A stretch of DNA of 5,825 nt from Chitinophaga pinensis. Lineage in GTDB: Bacteria; Bacteroidota; Bacteroidia; Flavobacteriales; Flavobacteriaceae. The position numbers and the translations under genes are program-made. Below are positions 5,757 to 5,825 of this stretch, piece after piece. The stretch's first letter is position 1; every line of letters begins with the position of its first letter. The DNA is taken from assembly GCA_943324925.2 (NCBI GenBank), contig CALPNL020000122.1, positions 1 to 5,825 on the forward strand, read 5' to 3'. Under the pieces are notes generated by a model. That model had not been told where the DNA came from, did no database searches, and saw only the letters and a program-made list of their open reading frames with translations.

Positions 5757-5825
5757 ATGAACGAAAAAATAAATGCCTTCGAAAGCGTGCTAGATTTAAT
5801 TGGGAATACTCCTTTAATTAAATTA
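5757..5825 (+). CDS. PLP-dependent cysteine synthase / cystathionine beta-synthase family protein, first 23 codons (runs off the right edge)
   Basis: The visible peptide contains FESVLDLIGNTPLIKL. The (I/L)GNTPL(I/V)xL motif near the N-terminus is the signature opening of the beta-family PLP enzymes that include O-acetylserine sulfhydrylase (CysK/CysM) and cystathionine beta-synthase; the Asn-Thr of this stretch sits in the substrate-binding part of the fold. The PLP-binding lysine and everything that separates the subfamilies lie outside the window, so I give no gene symbol. The start is firm: an in-frame TGA stop at 5745-5747 precedes the ATG by 9 nt. A candidate promoter is present at 5669-5702 and a weak hairpin lies in the leader. 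There is no Shine-Dalgarno. Confidence 0.85.
   Translation, partial: MNEKINAFESVLDLIGNTPLIKL

Noticed and set aside
1..5825. Defence, mobile or other novel multi-gene system
   Set aside because: Every substantial frame is a recognisable housekeeping or peptidase gene; no transposase, integrase, terminal repeats, CRISPR-like direct repeats or unexplained gap longer than about 165 bp is present.

Overview
The window looks like chromosomal DNA of a Flavobacteriaceae member, probably Flavobacterium or a close relative. It is AT-rich, the genes lack clear Shine-Dalgarno sequences, and perfect copies of the Bacteroidetes -7 promoter element TAnnTTTG lie upstream of five of the six genes. The protein sequences also have a Bacteroidetes look, for example the TrmD motif GHYKGVDQR and an exported Dcp.

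Layout from left to right. Positions 1-41 (minus) hold the first 13 codons of rplS (ribosomal protein L19), preceded by its own promoter and a structured leader of about 70 nt. Positions 153-839 (minus) hold trmD, the tRNA m1G37 methyltransferase. A 162-bp divergent intergenic region (840-1001) carries two candidate trmD promoters and a weaker one for the rightward gene. Positions 1002-3125 (plus) encode an exported M3-family zinc metallopeptidase of the peptidyl-dipeptidase Dcp type. Positions 3139-3175 form a strong bidirectional terminator between this gene and the convergent ybaB/ebfC gene (3176-3496, minus). A second divergent intergenic region (3497-3621) carries promoters for ybaB and for ptrB (3622-5679, plus; oligopeptidase B, S9A family). 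At the right edge, 5757-5825 (plus) is the start of a PLP-dependent cysteine synthase-family gene.

Functionally these are mostly single-gene units rather than one pathway. trmD and rplS form the conserved translation pair. Dcp (envelope) and oligopeptidase B (cytosol) both degrade short peptides and could contribute to peptide scavenging and turnover. YbaB is a nucleoid-associated DNA-binding protein. I see no mobile element, CRISPR array, tRNA or rRNA, and no evidence of a novel multi-gene system. The points most worth checking are the rplS leader fold, a Thr replacing one of the two acidic P2-pocket residues in oligopeptidase B, the start codon of ptrB, and the promoter and terminator architecture.
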